From NCBI RefSeq assembly GCF_028686475.1, contig NZ_JAQUCA010000015.1, forward strand, positions 1-64,000: a stretch of 64,000 bases of DNA, in the 5' to 3' direction. This DNA comes from Giesbergeria sp. (GTDB lineage: Bacteria > Pseudomonadota > Gammaproteobacteria > Burkholderiales > Burkholderiaceae_C). The notes below the pieces were generated by a model. It was not told the DNA's origin. It searched no databases and saw only the letters and a list, made by a program, of their open reading frames with translations. A program made the translations under genes and the position numbers. The stretch's first letter is position 1, and each line of letters opens with the position of its first letter. This document shows positions 55,280 through 64,000 of this stretch, piece after piece.

Positions 55280-56623
55280 TTAGAGTACGCCTTGGCCCAA
55301 CATGGCATCAGCCACTTTGACAAAGCCAGCTACGTTAGCGCCGTCAATGTAGCTCACGCTGCCATCGGCACGCTGGCCGTATTGCAGGCAAGCGGCATGG
55401 ATGCCTTGCATGATGCCCAGCAGGCGGGCATCGACTTCTTCACGCGTCCAGCTTAGGCGCAGGGCGTTTTGGCTCATTTCGAGGCCAGAGGTGGCGACGC
55501 CACCGGCGTTAGAAGCCTTGCCGGGTGCGTACAACACACCAGCAGCTTCAAAAGCCTTGGCCGCTTCGATGGTGGAGGGCATGTTGGCCCCTTCGGCCAC
55601 GCAAACCACGCCATTGGCAATCAAGGTCTTGGCATCGGCTTCGTCCAACTCGTTTTGGGTAGCGCAGGGCAGCGCCACATCCACCTTGACACCCCAAGGG
55701 CGCACGCCGGGCAGGAATTCGGCACCCACCTTGGCGGCATAGTCGCTGGCGCGGCCATACTGGTTGTTCTTGATGTCCATCAGGATGGCCAGCTTCTCGG
55801 GGGTGAAACCGGCTTGGTCCACCACGGTGCCGCCCGAATCGGACACGGTAATGACTTTGGCACCCAACTGCATGGCCTTCTCGACCGCGTATTGGGCTAC
55901 GTTGCCCGAACCCGACACCGACACCGTCAGGCCAGCAAACGACTTGCCACGCACTTTGAGCATTTCGTCGGCAAAATACACGGTGCCGTAGCCAGTGGCT
56001 TCGGGGCGAATCAGGGAGCCGCCAAAGCTAATGCCCTTGCCGGTGAACACACAGTCGGCACGGTTGGCCAGCTTTTTGTACATACCAGCGATAAAGCCCA
56101 CTTCGCGGCCACCAACGCCAATATCACCGGCGGGCACATCGGTATCTGCGCCCACATGGCGGAACAGCTCGGAAGCAAAGGCTTGGCAGAAACGCATGAT
56201 TTCGCCTTGGCTCTTGCCCTTGGGGTCAAAGTCGGAGCCACCCTTGCCACCGCCCATCGGCAGGGTGGTCAGGGCGTTTTTGAAGGTTTGCTCAAACGCC
56301 AAGAACTTGAGTACCGACAGGTTGACCGAGGGATGGAAGCGCAGGCCGCCCTTGTAGGGGCCAATCGCCATGTTGTGCTGAATGCGGTAGCCCTTGTTGA
56401 CGTGGACTTGGCCTTGGTCATCCACCCAGCTGACGCGGAACATGATGACGCGCTCAGGCTCGACCAAACGCTCCAGCAAACCGAACTCGGCGTACTTGGG
56501 GTTTTTTTCGATGAAGGGCCACAGGCTTTCCATGACCTCGGTCACGGCTTGCAAAAATTCAGGCTGGCCGGGGTTGCGCTGGGCGACTTGTTCAAGGAAT
56601 TGGCCGACGGACTGGTACTTCAT
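55280..56623 (-). CDS. gdhA: NADP-specific glutamate dehydrogenase
   Basis: Makes glutamate from 2-oxoglutarate and ammonium. The 447-residue protein is exactly the length of E. coli GdhA. It shows GPYKGGLRFHPSVNLSVLKF, the catalytic-Lys region LPMGGGKGGSDFDPKGKS, PAGDIGVGGREVGF and a nucleotide-binding VSGSGNVAQYA. The ATG at 56623 has AAAGG nine bases upstream. It is a single-gene unit with its own promoter region and terminator. Confidence 0.97.
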   Translation of the reverse strand: MKYQSVGQFLEQVAQRNPGQPEFLQAVTEVMESLWPFIEKNPKYAEFGLLERLVEPERVIMFRVSWVDDQGQVHVNKGYRIQHNMAIGPYKGGLRFHPSVNLSVLKFLAFEQTFKNALTTLPMGGGKGGSDFDPKGKSQGEIMRFCQAFASELFRHVGADTDVPAGDIGVGGREVGFIAGMYKKLANRADCVFTGKGISFGGSLIRPEATGYGTVYFADEMLKVRGKSFAGLTVSVSGSGNVAQYAVEKAMQLGAKVITVSDSGGTVVDQAGFTPEKLAILMDIKNNQYGRASDYAAKVGAEFLPGVRPWGVKVDVALPCATQNELDEADAKTLIANGVVCVAEGANMPSTIEAAKAFEAAGVLYAPGKASNAGGVATSGLEMSQNALRLSWTREEVDARLLGIMQGIHAACLQYGQRADGSVSYIDGANVAGFVKVADAMLGQGVL

Positions 56624-56651
56624 GTTAAAAAACCTTTGGCTGAAAAAGAAC

Positions 56652-56682
56652 GTTGCATTATTTGAGTGCAACATTATGTCAA
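56652..56682 (-). promoter_or_regulatory. Candidate gdhA promoter overlapping a palindrome
   Basis: On the minus strand a perfect TTGACA (56677-56682) lies upstream of a TAATGC -10-like sequence after 16 bases. Between and over them is the inverted repeat GTTGCA-N9-TGCAAC (56652-56672), placed where a bound repressor would block polymerase. The regulator is unknown. Confidence 0.4.
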
Positions 56683-56734
56683 AAAGTTATGCCTGAATGC
56701 ACCAAAGCGATGCAAGCTCCCCATTTTTGGGCAT

Positions 56735-58036
56735 TTAGTGTGTGGCCGGATGGGGCAAAGACCAGAGTTGGTGGGTATCTAGCTGCCAGCGGGCTTGGGC
56801 TTGGGTGGCCTCTAGGGCAGCGGCATCTGCCGCCAGCAGGGCTTCTAGGGCGCTGCGCTGGGCCAGCAGTACGTCATTGAGTTCGCTTTCACCCAGTTCG
56901 TAGGCACGCGCTTGCAGTGCGGCACTGCGCTGCATTTGCTCTAGCGCCTGTTGTAGCTGCACATTGACTTTTTTGGTTTGCGCTACCGCGCTGGCCACTT
57001 GCCAAGCAGCTGCTTCTACCCGCTGGCGGGTGCGGTGTAACTCGTGCTGGGCGATGTCTGCCTGTGCCAGTGCGGCTTGGTAGTCGGCTTGGCGTCCGGC
57101 TCGGCCCAAGGGTATCGAGAGGTAAACGCCCCACACCCGTTCTTGTCCACCGCGTTCGCGGGCGGCGCGTACCCCCACCGTAGGGTCGGCTTGCTGCTCT
57201 AGGCTGGCACGCTGGGCTTGCTGCTGGGCCTGCTGGGCTTTGGCTTGGGCCAGCTCTAGCTCGTGGTTATCGGCCAATATCTGCTCGACTGCGGCGGCCA
57301 AACTGGGTTCGGGGGTGTCAGCAGTGGTTTGCCGTGCTGCTGGTGCTGTTGGCAGGCTATCGGTGGGCAGCGCTAAACCGGGATAGAGGCGTTGGAAGGT
57401 TTGCACACGGGTATCGGCCTGCAAACGCGCCCGCATGGACTGGGCTTGGATACGGGCTTGCTCGGCGCGGGCGGCTTGTAACTCTAGCTGGGCGGCCTCG
57501 CCAGCTTGTACGCGGCGTTCGGTGTTGCCTAGTTGCTTACTGACCAATTGGCTTTGTGCCTCTAATAAATTGGCGCTGCGTAGGTCGCGCAGGGTATCGA
57601 ACCAATCGTTGAGCAGGCTGCGGGCGGCCTCGTGCCAAGCATCGGCATAGGCCAATGCGCCTAAGCTGATTTCTGTGGCCCCCAACTGGCGGTCGGCGGC
57701 GGCTTTGCCGGGCCAGCGCACGGGGGTTTCTAGGCTGATTTCTGGCTCGGTGAAGCGCTGCTGGCTTTCCAAGTCATTGCGCCGGTTCAGTGTGATTTGG
57801 GCAGACCACTCGTGCGGGCCTGCTTGTAGGCGCTGGCTGCGGGCTTGGGCCAAAGGCAGGCCCGCCTTGGCCATTTGCACCGCAGGCAGTTGTTGCAAAA
57901 CTTGCATCACCTGCGGGCTGGAGGGCAATAAATCGGGCGCGGTTTGCGCCAAAACGCTGCCAGCGGCGCTCAGGCACAACAGGCCCGCACCCCAACGCCA
58001 ACGGCGTGTCAAAGCTGGTAAAAAATGCCACATCAT
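56735..58036 (-). CDS. TolC/CzcC-type outer-membrane efflux channel protein
   Basis: 433 residues with a signal peptide (cleavage after VLA near residue 30). Two long coiled-coil halves rich in Gln/Ala/Arg are typical of outer-membrane factors (SQLVSKQLGNTERRVQAGEAAQ; YELGESELNDVLLAQRSALEA). Its ATG overlaps the DUF3240 gene stop by four bases. It is the last gene of a tripartite metal-efflux operon and would form the exit duct. Confidence 0.88.
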   Translation of the reverse strand: MMWHFLPALTRRWRWGAGLLCLSAAGSVLAQTAPDLLPSSPQVMQVLQQLPAVQMAKAGLPLAQARSQRLQAGPHEWSAQITLNRRNDLESQQRFTEPEISLETPVRWPGKAAADRQLGATEISLGALAYADAWHEAARSLLNDWFDTLRDLRSANLLEAQSQLVSKQLGNTERRVQAGEAAQLELQAARAEQARIQAQSMRARLQADTRVQTFQRLYPGLALPTDSLPTAPAARQTTADTPEPSLAAAVEQILADNHELELAQAKAQQAQQQAQRASLEQQADPTVGVRAARERGGQERVWGVYLSIPLGRAGRQADYQAALAQADIAQHELHRTRQRVEAAAWQVASAVAQTKKVNVQLQQALEQMQRSAALQARAYELGESELNDVLLAQRSALEALLAADAAALEATQAQARWQLDTHQLWSLPHPATH

Positions 58037-58374
58037 GCTGATACTCCCAGTCTGCCAAACGCCAACAAGGGCACCACCCAGTAGGCAATTTGCGGGCTGG
58101 GCAGCTCGTGGCGCAAAATGGCCAGCAAGCTAGGCAACTGTGCTTGTGCCAAAGCCACTTGCACGATGATGCGCCGCGCCCGGCCCTGTACCTGCTCCAT
58201 GCCCGAGGCCAATTGAATATGCCTGCCTACCCCTTGGCCCTGCACCACGGTAAAGCCCGGTGCCATGTCGGGGTGACTCAAAAGCAGGTCTAACATTTCT
58301 TCTTCCAGAGATTGGGGCAAAGCCAGGGTCAAGAGGCAATCGGGTGGGGTTTTGGTAGGAGTGGATAGGCTCAT
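58033..58374 (-). CDS. DUF3240 family protein, efflux-operon associated
   Basis: 113 residues resembling the DUF3240 family, small PII-like proteins found next to heavy-metal RND pumps. Segments such as CLLTLALPQSLEEEMLDLLLSH, FTVVQGQGVGRHIQLASGME and AQLPSLLAILRHELPSPQIAYW fit it. It overlaps the pump gene upstream and the channel gene downstream by four bases each, so it is translated in step with them. A regulatory or metal-sensing role is plausible but unproven. Confidence 0.82.
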   Translation of the reverse strand: MSLSTPTKTPPDCLLTLALPQSLEEEMLDLLLSHPDMAPGFTVVQGQGVGRHIQLASGMEQVQGRARRIIVQVALAQAQLPSLLAILRHELPSPQIAYWVVPLLAFGRLGVSA

Positions 58375-61300
58375 GCGGCCACCTTTTGAACAGGAACAGA
58401 AAAACGGCGGTACAAAATTGGCAGCAGTACCAAAGTGAGCAGGGTAGAACTGACCAAACCACCAATCACGACAATCGCCAGTGGGCGTTGGATTTCGGAG
58501 CCGGGGCCAGTGGCCAGCAGCAGCGGAATCAAGCCCAGCGCGGTGATGCTGGCCGTCATCAGCACCGGGCGCAAGCGGCGCAAGGCACCTTGGCGCACCA
58601 CCTCATGCGGCGAGAGTCCGCGCGCGGCCAACTGGTTAAAACAGGTGACCAGCACCAAGCCATTCAGCACCGCAATCCCCATCAGGGCGATAAAGCCCAC
58701 CGAGGCCGGCACCGAGAGGTACTCGCCCGACACGGCCAAGGCCACCACGCCACCAATCAAGGCCAGCGGGATATTGGCAAACACCAAAATCGCTTGGCGC
58801 AAACTGCCCAAAGTGGCAAACAGCACCCCCACAATCAAGGCCAGCGCCAGCGGCACCACCAAAGACAGGCGCGCGGCGGCACGTTGTTGGTTTTCAAACT
58901 GGCCGCCCCACGCCAAGCTATAACCGGCGGGCAGCTGGACTTTTTGTGCCACGGCGGCTTGGGCCTCGGCGACAAAACCGACCAAATCGCGTCCGCGCAC
59001 ATTGGCGCGCACCACGGCCATGCGCGAAGATTGTTCGCGCTCAATTTTGACCGGGCCATCGGTGACATCCAAACTGGCCAACTCGCTCAGGGCCACTACC
59101 TGGCCGTCGGGGGTTGGTAAGCTCAGTTGAGAAAATTGCTCGGGTGAGAGGCGCAGCTGCTCGCTGCCACGCACCACCAGCGGCACGCGGCGGCCTTCTT
59201 GCATCACGGTGCCAACACGCTGGCCTTCAACCAAGGCACGCAAATCGTTTTGAATCTGCTCGACCGTCATGCCCAAACGGCCAGCGGCCATGCGGTCAAT
59301 TTGGATGCGGAAATACTGCACGCCGCCGTTTTGCGCCGTCAGGACATCTTCACTGCCGGGCAGCGCCTCTAGTACCGCCACAATCTCGCTCGCCAAGCGG
59401 GACAACTCATCGGCATTGCCACCAAACACCTTGACGGCCAAATCACCGCGCACGCCCGAGAGCATCTCGGAGGTTCGCATCTCAATGGGCTGGGTAAAAC
59501 TCAGGTTGATGCCGGGAATGCCTTCGGCGGCCTGCCGAATCGCATCAATCAGCTCGGCCTTGGTCTTAAAGCGCCATTGTTCGCGCGGTTGCAGCACCAA
59601 AAAGCTATCGGTTTCGTTCAGGCCCATCGGGTCTAGGCCCAGTTCGTCCGAACCTACACGCGCCACGATGCTTTTGACTTCGGGCACGGCTTCTAAGATG
59701 CGCCGTTGCAAGGCTTGGTCGGTGGCGGCCGATTGGTCCAAGTGGATGGAGGGCAGTTTTTCGACCTGCATGATGATGTCGCCTTCGTCCAAGGAGGGCA
59801 TAAAGGATTTACCAATGAACGGAAACAGCGCCAGCGCTCCGGCCAGCGCCAGCAAGGACAACACCACCACGGTGCGCGAATGCTTGAGCGCTGCATCCAG
59901 CAACGGGGTATAGGCAGCCTCCAGCTTACGCACCAACCACGGCGGGCCGTGGTGCTTGCTACTGAGCAGCAGCGAGGCCAGCACCGGAATCACCGTGAGC
60001 GATAGCAACAACGAGGCCCCGAGCGCAAACACAATCGTCAGGGCCACCGGGCCAAACAATTTGCCCTCTAAGCCTTGCAGCGTGAGCAGCGGCAAAAACA
60101 CAATCATGATGATGATGACCCCCGCCCCCACCGGCGTGGCCACTTCTTGCGTGGCGCGGTACATGCTGTGCAGGCGCGACAAACCCGGCTCGGCTTGGCG
60201 CGCCTCGATGTTCTCCACCACCACCACTGCCGCATCCACCAACATACCAATCGCAATTGCCAAGCCACCCAGCGACATCAAATTGGCCGATAAGCCCCAT
60301 TGCTGCATCAGCACAAAAGTGGCCAAGGCCGACAGCGGCAAAATCAGGGCCACCACCAGCGCGGCGCGCAGGTTGCCCAAAAACAGCAGCAACAACACCA
60401 GCACCAGCACGATGGCCTCGGTCAGGGCTTTGGTGACGGTGCCCACAGCGCGCTCGACCAAGTTGCCCCGGTCATAGAAGGGTACAATTTTGAGTCCTTG
60501 GGGCAAGGTGGCCTCGATTTCTGTCAGCCGCACCTTGACATCGTGTACCAATTTTTGTGCATTGGCACCGCGCAGGCCCAATACCAGCCCTTCTACCGCC
60601 TCGCCTTTGCCGTCTTGCGTCACGCTGCCATAGCGCGTGAGTGCGCCCAATTGGACTTTAGCGACATCGCCCACGCGCACGGCCAGTCCGTTGCGTTGCA
60701 GCACGCCAATGGCGCGCACATCGTCCAGGCTATTGATACTGCCATCGCTACGCACCAGCAGAGATTCTTCGCCGCTAGAGAGGCGGCCCGCGCCATCGTT
60801 GCGGTTGTTGGCGGCCAGCGCGTCTTGCAGCTGTTGCAACGATACTTGGCGCGCCGCCAAGGCGGCGACATCGGGCACCACCTCGAAGGTTTGCACCATG
60901 CCGCCCAAGGTGTTGACATCGGCCACACCGGCAATGCTACGCAAGCGCGGGCGAATCACGGTATCGAGGAGTTTGCGCTTTTCGGCCAAACTGGCATCGC
61001 CTTCTACCGTGAACATGAACATTTCGCCCAAAGGCGTGGTGATGGGGGCCAAACCACCCGAGAGGCCGGCAGGTAAATCGCCCATGACACCACTGAGGCG
61101 CTCGCTCACTTGCTGGCGCGCCCAGTAAATATCCGTGCCATCGGCAAAATCGAGCGTGATGTCGGCAATGGCGTATTTGCTCTGTGAGCGCAACATCACT
61201 TGGTGCGGAATGCCCAGCAGTTCTTGCTCAATCGGGGCGACAATGCGCGCCTCCACTTCCGCCGGGGTCATGCCGGGGGCCTTCAGGATGATTTTGACTT

Positions 61301-61436
61301 GGGTGGTCGAGACATCCGGGAAGGCATCAATCGGCAACTCGCGCAGCGCCAGCACGCCAGCGGCCAGCAAGGCCAACGCAAACAAGGCCGTCAGTAGCCG
61401 TTGCGACAGAGAAAAAGCAATCAGGCGTGACAACAT
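58371..61436 (-). CDS. Heavy-metal-type RND efflux pump (CzcA/CusA family)
   Basis: 1021 residues with the RND fold, here of the HME (heavy-metal efflux) class: LPIDAFPDVSTTQVKI at the start, GLDPMGLNETDSFLVLQPRE, and QPIEMRTSEMLSGVRGDLAV. The helix-4 metal/proton motif reads AIGMLVDAAVVVVEN. It keeps the Asp and Glu but lacks the first Asp of the CzcA DFG...DGA form, so the metal may differ from Zn/Co/Cd; Cu/Ag or another cation is possible. It begins directly after the adaptor gene stop. Confidence 0.9.
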   Translation of the reverse strand: MLSRLIAFSLSQRLLTALFALALLAAGVLALRELPIDAFPDVSTTQVKIILKAPGMTPAEVEARIVAPIEQELLGIPHQVMLRSQSKYAIADITLDFADGTDIYWARQQVSERLSGVMGDLPAGLSGGLAPITTPLGEMFMFTVEGDASLAEKRKLLDTVIRPRLRSIAGVADVNTLGGMVQTFEVVPDVAALAARQVSLQQLQDALAANNRNDGAGRLSSGEESLLVRSDGSINSLDDVRAIGVLQRNGLAVRVGDVAKVQLGALTRYGSVTQDGKGEAVEGLVLGLRGANAQKLVHDVKVRLTEIEATLPQGLKIVPFYDRGNLVERAVGTVTKALTEAIVLVLVLLLLFLGNLRAALVVALILPLSALATFVLMQQWGLSANLMSLGGLAIAIGMLVDAAVVVVENIEARQAEPGLSRLHSMYRATQEVATPVGAGVIIIMIVFLPLLTLQGLEGKLFGPVALTIVFALGASLLLSLTVIPVLASLLLSSKHHGPPWLVRKLEAAYTPLLDAALKHSRTVVVLSLLALAGALALFPFIGKSFMPSLDEGDIIMQVEKLPSIHLDQSAATDQALQRRILEAVPEVKSIVARVGSDELGLDPMGLNETDSFLVLQPREQWRFKTKAELIDAIRQAAEGIPGINLSFTQPIEMRTSEMLSGVRGDLAVKVFGGNADELSRLASEIVAVLEALPGSEDVLTAQNGGVQYFRIQIDRMAAGRLGMTVEQIQNDLRALVEGQRVGTVMQEGRRVPLVVRGSEQLRLSPEQFSQLSLPTPDGQVVALSELASLDVTDGPVKIEREQSSRMAVVRANVRGRDLVGFVAEAQAAVAQKVQLPAGYSLAWGGQFENQQRAAARLSLVVPLALALIVGVLFATLGSLRQAILVFANIPLALIGGVVALAVSGEYLSVPASVGFIALMGIAVLNGLVLVTCFNQLAARGLSPHEVVRQGALRRLRPVLMTASITALGLIPLLLATGPGSEIQRPLAIVVIGGLVSSTLLTLVLLPILYRRFSVPVQKVAA

Positions 61437-62567
61437 TTATTGCGCCCCACCGCCAATGCCTTGCCAAGCGGCCTTGAGGGCCGCCGTGCCGTGCAGCACG
61501 ATGGTCTCGCCGCCTTGCAAGCCGCTACGCACGCGCAAAATGCTGCCGCTTTCTTCGGCCAGTTCTACCGGGGTGGGCACAAAGCCTTTGGGGGTTTTGA
61601 CAAACACATAGGCTTTGCCTTCGTGGCGCACCACGGATTGCGCCGGAATGCCCAAACTGCTGTCTGCCGCTGCGCTGCCCGACGGTGGAATCACTGTGGC
61701 CTGCACAAACTGGTTGACGCGCAAGCAGTCTTCGGCAGCGCTGAAGGAGGCGCGCAGTTGCACCGATTGGTTGCTGGCACTGACTTGGGGCACGATAGCT
61801 GTCAGGCGCGCAGGGGCTTTGCAGCCTTGCAGTGCCAACAAGGCCCCCACACGCAAATTGGCCGCTTGCTCTGGCGAGGCTTGCAGGGCGATGGCCAACT
61901 GGCCACTGCGCGCCAGTTTGGCCACTGATTCGCCCGCATTGAGTTTTTGGCCGGGGCTGGCCGTGACTTCTAACACGGTGCCGCTGACACTGGCACGCAG
62001 GGTCAGGCTGGGTTGTAGCTGGGCGCTGGCGTTGGACACACCCACCATTTGCAGCATTTGGCGGCGCTCGCGCACGGCCAGTTGGGCCAGCTCGTGCTGG
62101 GTGCGGCTGTCTTGCAAGCGCAGGCCCGCAATGATGCCTTCGGCATAGAGTTTTTCGTCGCGCGCTAGTTTGCTGGCAGCCAATCGGGCTTGGGCTTGGG
62201 CTTGCAGCAGCTCACGCTGCCAAGTGACCAGCTCCATGCTGCGTAGCTGGGCCACGGCTTGGCCTGCTTTGACCTGCTGGCCCGGACTGACCAACACTTG
62301 TTGCACCACCCCTGCCAGCGGGGCACTCAAAAGCTCGGTAGCTTGGGCGGGTAGCTCTACCGTGCCTTGCAATACCAGTCCGGTGCCGGGGCTGGCGTTG
62401 GCACTGGTGATGACTTGGGTGGTCAGGCCAGCAGCCTGAATTTGGGCGGCTGACCAGACCAGTGTTGTCTCTGCGGCCTGGGCCAAAGGAAAAAGAACAA
62501 GGGTGCAGGCCGCAGCAGCAGCGCGCAAGGTGCGCCGTGGTGCGCCGGTGGTCAAATCAAAAAGCAT
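61437..62567 (-). CDS. RND efflux periplasmic adaptor (membrane fusion protein, CzcB type)
   Basis: 376 residues with a signal sequence (cleavage after AQA near residue 30), a lipoyl-like hairpin (SAPLAGVVQQVLVSPGQQVK), an alpha-helical hairpin and beta-barrel domains. It links the pump to the outer-membrane channel. The ATG at 62567 is chosen because the signal sequence starts there; no ribosome-binding site is obvious. It is the first gene of the operon, and a promoter is expected in the 117 bases before it. No metal regulator gene is adjacent. Confidence 0.88.
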   Translation of the reverse strand: MLFDLTTGAPRRTLRAAAAACTLVLFPLAQAAETTLVWSAAQIQAAGLTTQVITSANASPGTGLVLQGTVELPAQATELLSAPLAGVVQQVLVSPGQQVKAGQAVAQLRSMELVTWQRELLQAQAQARLAASKLARDEKLYAEGIIAGLRLQDSRTQHELAQLAVRERRQMLQMVGVSNASAQLQPSLTLRASVSGTVLEVTASPGQKLNAGESVAKLARSGQLAIALQASPEQAANLRVGALLALQGCKAPARLTAIVPQVSASNQSVQLRASFSAAEDCLRVNQFVQATVIPPSGSAAADSSLGIPAQSVVRHEGKAYVFVKTPKGFVPTPVELAEESGSILRVRSGLQGGETIVLHGTAALKAAWQGIGGGAQ

Positions 62568-62683
62568 GGAGAAGGCGCGCGATAAATCGGCGCGAATGGG
62601 CAATAAAGGATGCCCACCATACCGGTGCCAGCTTAACCCTGTATGAACAGCGTCCCAGAACCCTAGCGCAGGCCAGCAGCGTT

Positions 62684-64000
62684 TTAACGGCCTCGCAAAA
62701 ACAAGGCATCCAACTCCTGCAAACTCAGCTGCTGCCACGTGGGCCGCCCGTGGTTGCATTGGTCGGCGCGTTCGGTGCGTTCCATTTGGCGCAGCAGGGC
62801 GTTCATTTCTTCCAAAGTCAGGGCGCGGTTGGCGCGCACCGCCCCATGACAGGCCATGCTGGCCAAAATAGGGTTGCGCGCCCGTTCTAGCACCGTGCTG
62901 GCCTCGTGGCTGGCCAGTTCGGCCAGCACGCTACGCGCCAGCGCCACGGCATCGCCTTGTGCTAATGCCGCTGGCACAGACCGCACCGCCAAGGTTTTGG
63001 CAGAAAAAGCCGTAATTTCTAGCCCAAGTTGTGTCAAAGTGCTGGCGTGGTCTTCTGCCGTGGCCAATTCTGCTGGAGTAGCCGCAAAGGTGGTCGGAAT
63101 CAGCAGGTTTTGGCTCGCCAGTGGGCCAGCGTGTTCGGCTTGGGCTTTGAGGCGCTCATACACAATGCGTTCGTGCGCCGCGTGCATATCGACCAGCACC
63201 AAACCGGCATCGTTTTGCGCCAAGATGTAAATGCCATGCAATTGCGCCAATGCCCGCCCCAGCGGCCACACCGGGCCATTCAGGTCAGGGCTGCTGGCGT
63301 TGGGGGCCAAAGTGGCGGCTGTGCTTGCAGGTGGCGCGATGTGCGCCGCTGTTTGGGGGGGCAAGGGGGCTACTTTGGCAGGCTCCCACAAGCGCTGCAA
63401 ATCTTGCACGCGGTGTCCGGCCCGTTCTTCCAGCGGCATTCTGGCTTGCCGTGCTGGGGCGATAGGGACAATCGGGCCAATGGGGGCAACAGAGCCAGCT
63501 GGGGAAGCAGGTGCAGCGCTGGTGCTGGGGGCCGCTGCACTGCTGGCTTGACCAGCGCGTGGCGCAGCCAAAGCCTGTTCTACGGCGTGGCGCACTGCCT
63601 GATGCACCGCGCCGCTGTTGCGAAAGCGTACTTCTATTTTGGTGGGATGCACATTCACATCCACCTGTGCTGGGTCGATGTCAATATACAGCGCATAGTT
63701 GGGCTGGCGCTGGCCGTGCAATACGTCTTCGTAGGCGCTACGCACGGCATGGCTGATGACTTTATCGCGCACAAAACGCCCATTCACATAGACAAACTGC
63801 TGATCCCCGCGTGGACGCGCCGTATCGGGCAGGCCCACGCGCCCGGTGATGCTCAATGGTCCTTCTGGGTGTTGCAGCGCCAGCGAGCTTGCTACCCAGT
63901 CTTGCCGCAACACATCGGCCAAACGACGCGCGAGGGCATCGTGGCCTTCTTGGCCGGGCACCAAGGTAGCGCGCCACTGTTCTTGCAGCTTGCCCTCGTG
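62684..64000 (-). CDS. mutL: DNA mismatch repair protein MutL, C-terminal part (runs off right edge)
   Basis: The visible 438 residues cover the end of the N-terminal ATPase/transducer domain (VYVNGRFVRDKVISHAVRSA, DVNVHPTKIEVRF), a Pro/Ala linker and the C-terminal dimerisation domain. That domain carries the endonuclease motif DMHAAHERIVYE, matching the DQHA(X)2E(X)4E pattern, plus ACHGAVRANRAL and CNHGRPTWQ. MutL here is therefore predicted to nick DNA itself, unlike E. coli MutL. The ATPase start lies beyond the window. Confidence 0.95.
   Translation of the reverse strand, partial: HEGKLQEQWRATLVPGQEGHDALARRLADVLRQDWVASSLALQHPEGPLSITGRVGLPDTARPRGDQQFVYVNGRFVRDKVISHAVRSAYEDVLHGQRQPNYALYIDIDPAQVDVNVHPTKIEVRFRNSGAVHQAVRHAVEQALAAPRAGQASSAAAPSTSAAPASPAGSVAPIGPIVPIAPARQARMPLEERAGHRVQDLQRLWEPAKVAPLPPQTAAHIAPPASTAATLAPNASSPDLNGPVWPLGRALAQLHGIYILAQNDAGLVLVDMHAAHERIVYERLKAQAEHAGPLASQNLLIPTTFAATPAELATAEDHASTLTQLGLEITAFSAKTLAVRSVPAALAQGDAVALARSVLAELASHEASTVLERARNPILASMACHGAVRANRALTLEEMNALLRQMERTERADQCNHGRPTWQQLSLQELDALFLRGR

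Noticed and set aside
55469-56665. 398-codon open frame antisense to gdhA
   Set aside because: It spans an unmistakable glutamate dehydrogenase gene on the other strand and has a His/Gly-rich composition caused by third-position bias.

Overview
The window looks like chromosomal DNA of a betaproteobacterium, most likely Burkholderiales and close to Comamonadaceae. Pointers are the order tRNA-Leu / tig / clpP / clpX / lon, the dnaG-rpoD pair followed by mfd, the tRNA-Gly/Cys/Leu cluster, a sigma-70 with a long Lys/Ala/Pro-rich N-terminus, a fused mnmC, the tsaE/queG divergent pair and a 3-hydroxybutyrate dehydrogenase. Gene density is high. Several convergent genes overlap at their stops (queG/cheB, envZ-like/ispF). 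Identifications were made by reading protein motifs; no database search was run.

Layout. 1-4.9 kb: a sulfur-starvation operon on the minus strand (sbp, ssuE, ssuA, a 49-codon small ORF, ssuD, ssuC). ssuC is cut by an insertion sequence whose transposase start lies at the left edge. 4.9-8.2 kb: yggX with a strong terminator, then an accessory block of two tandem paralogues sharing a duplicated 39-residue N-terminal module and a DEDDh exonuclease/J-domain fusion. This block abuts an N-terminally short mnmC. 10-13.1 kb: amiC, tsaE and queG. 13.1-25.8 kb: a large chemotaxis operon on the minus strand (receptor, cheY, STAS protein, cheA, poly-HAMP receptor, cheW, poly-HAMP receptor, cheR, cheD, cheB).

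26-42.2 kb: tRNA-Val, relA, an alpha/beta hydrolase, bdhA, an OmpR/EnvZ-type two-component pair, ispF-ispD, mfd, rpoD and dnaG. 42.2-48.9 kb: four tRNAs with two near-identical hairpins, then lon, clpX, clpP, tig and a second tRNA-Leu, which together form the protein quality-control block. 48.9-55.2 kb: an RND exporter gene without adjacent partner genes, and an MmeI-like single-chain restriction-modification enzyme. 55.3-56.6 kb: gdhA with a palindrome inside its putative promoter. 56.7-62.6 kb: a complete heavy-metal-type RND operon (adaptor, pump, DUF3240 protein, outer-membrane channel). 62.7-64 kb: the C-terminal part of mutL, which runs off the right edge.

The least ordinary content is the 5.3-8.2 kb block (module-sharing paralogues plus a nuclease/J-domain fusion), the chemotaxis operon with a c-di-GMP-type MshEN-like segment inside CheA and multi-HAMP receptors, and the type IIL restriction-modification gene. 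No CRISPR array, prophage or plasmid replication gene was seen. No flagellar gene lies next to the chemotaxis operon within the window.
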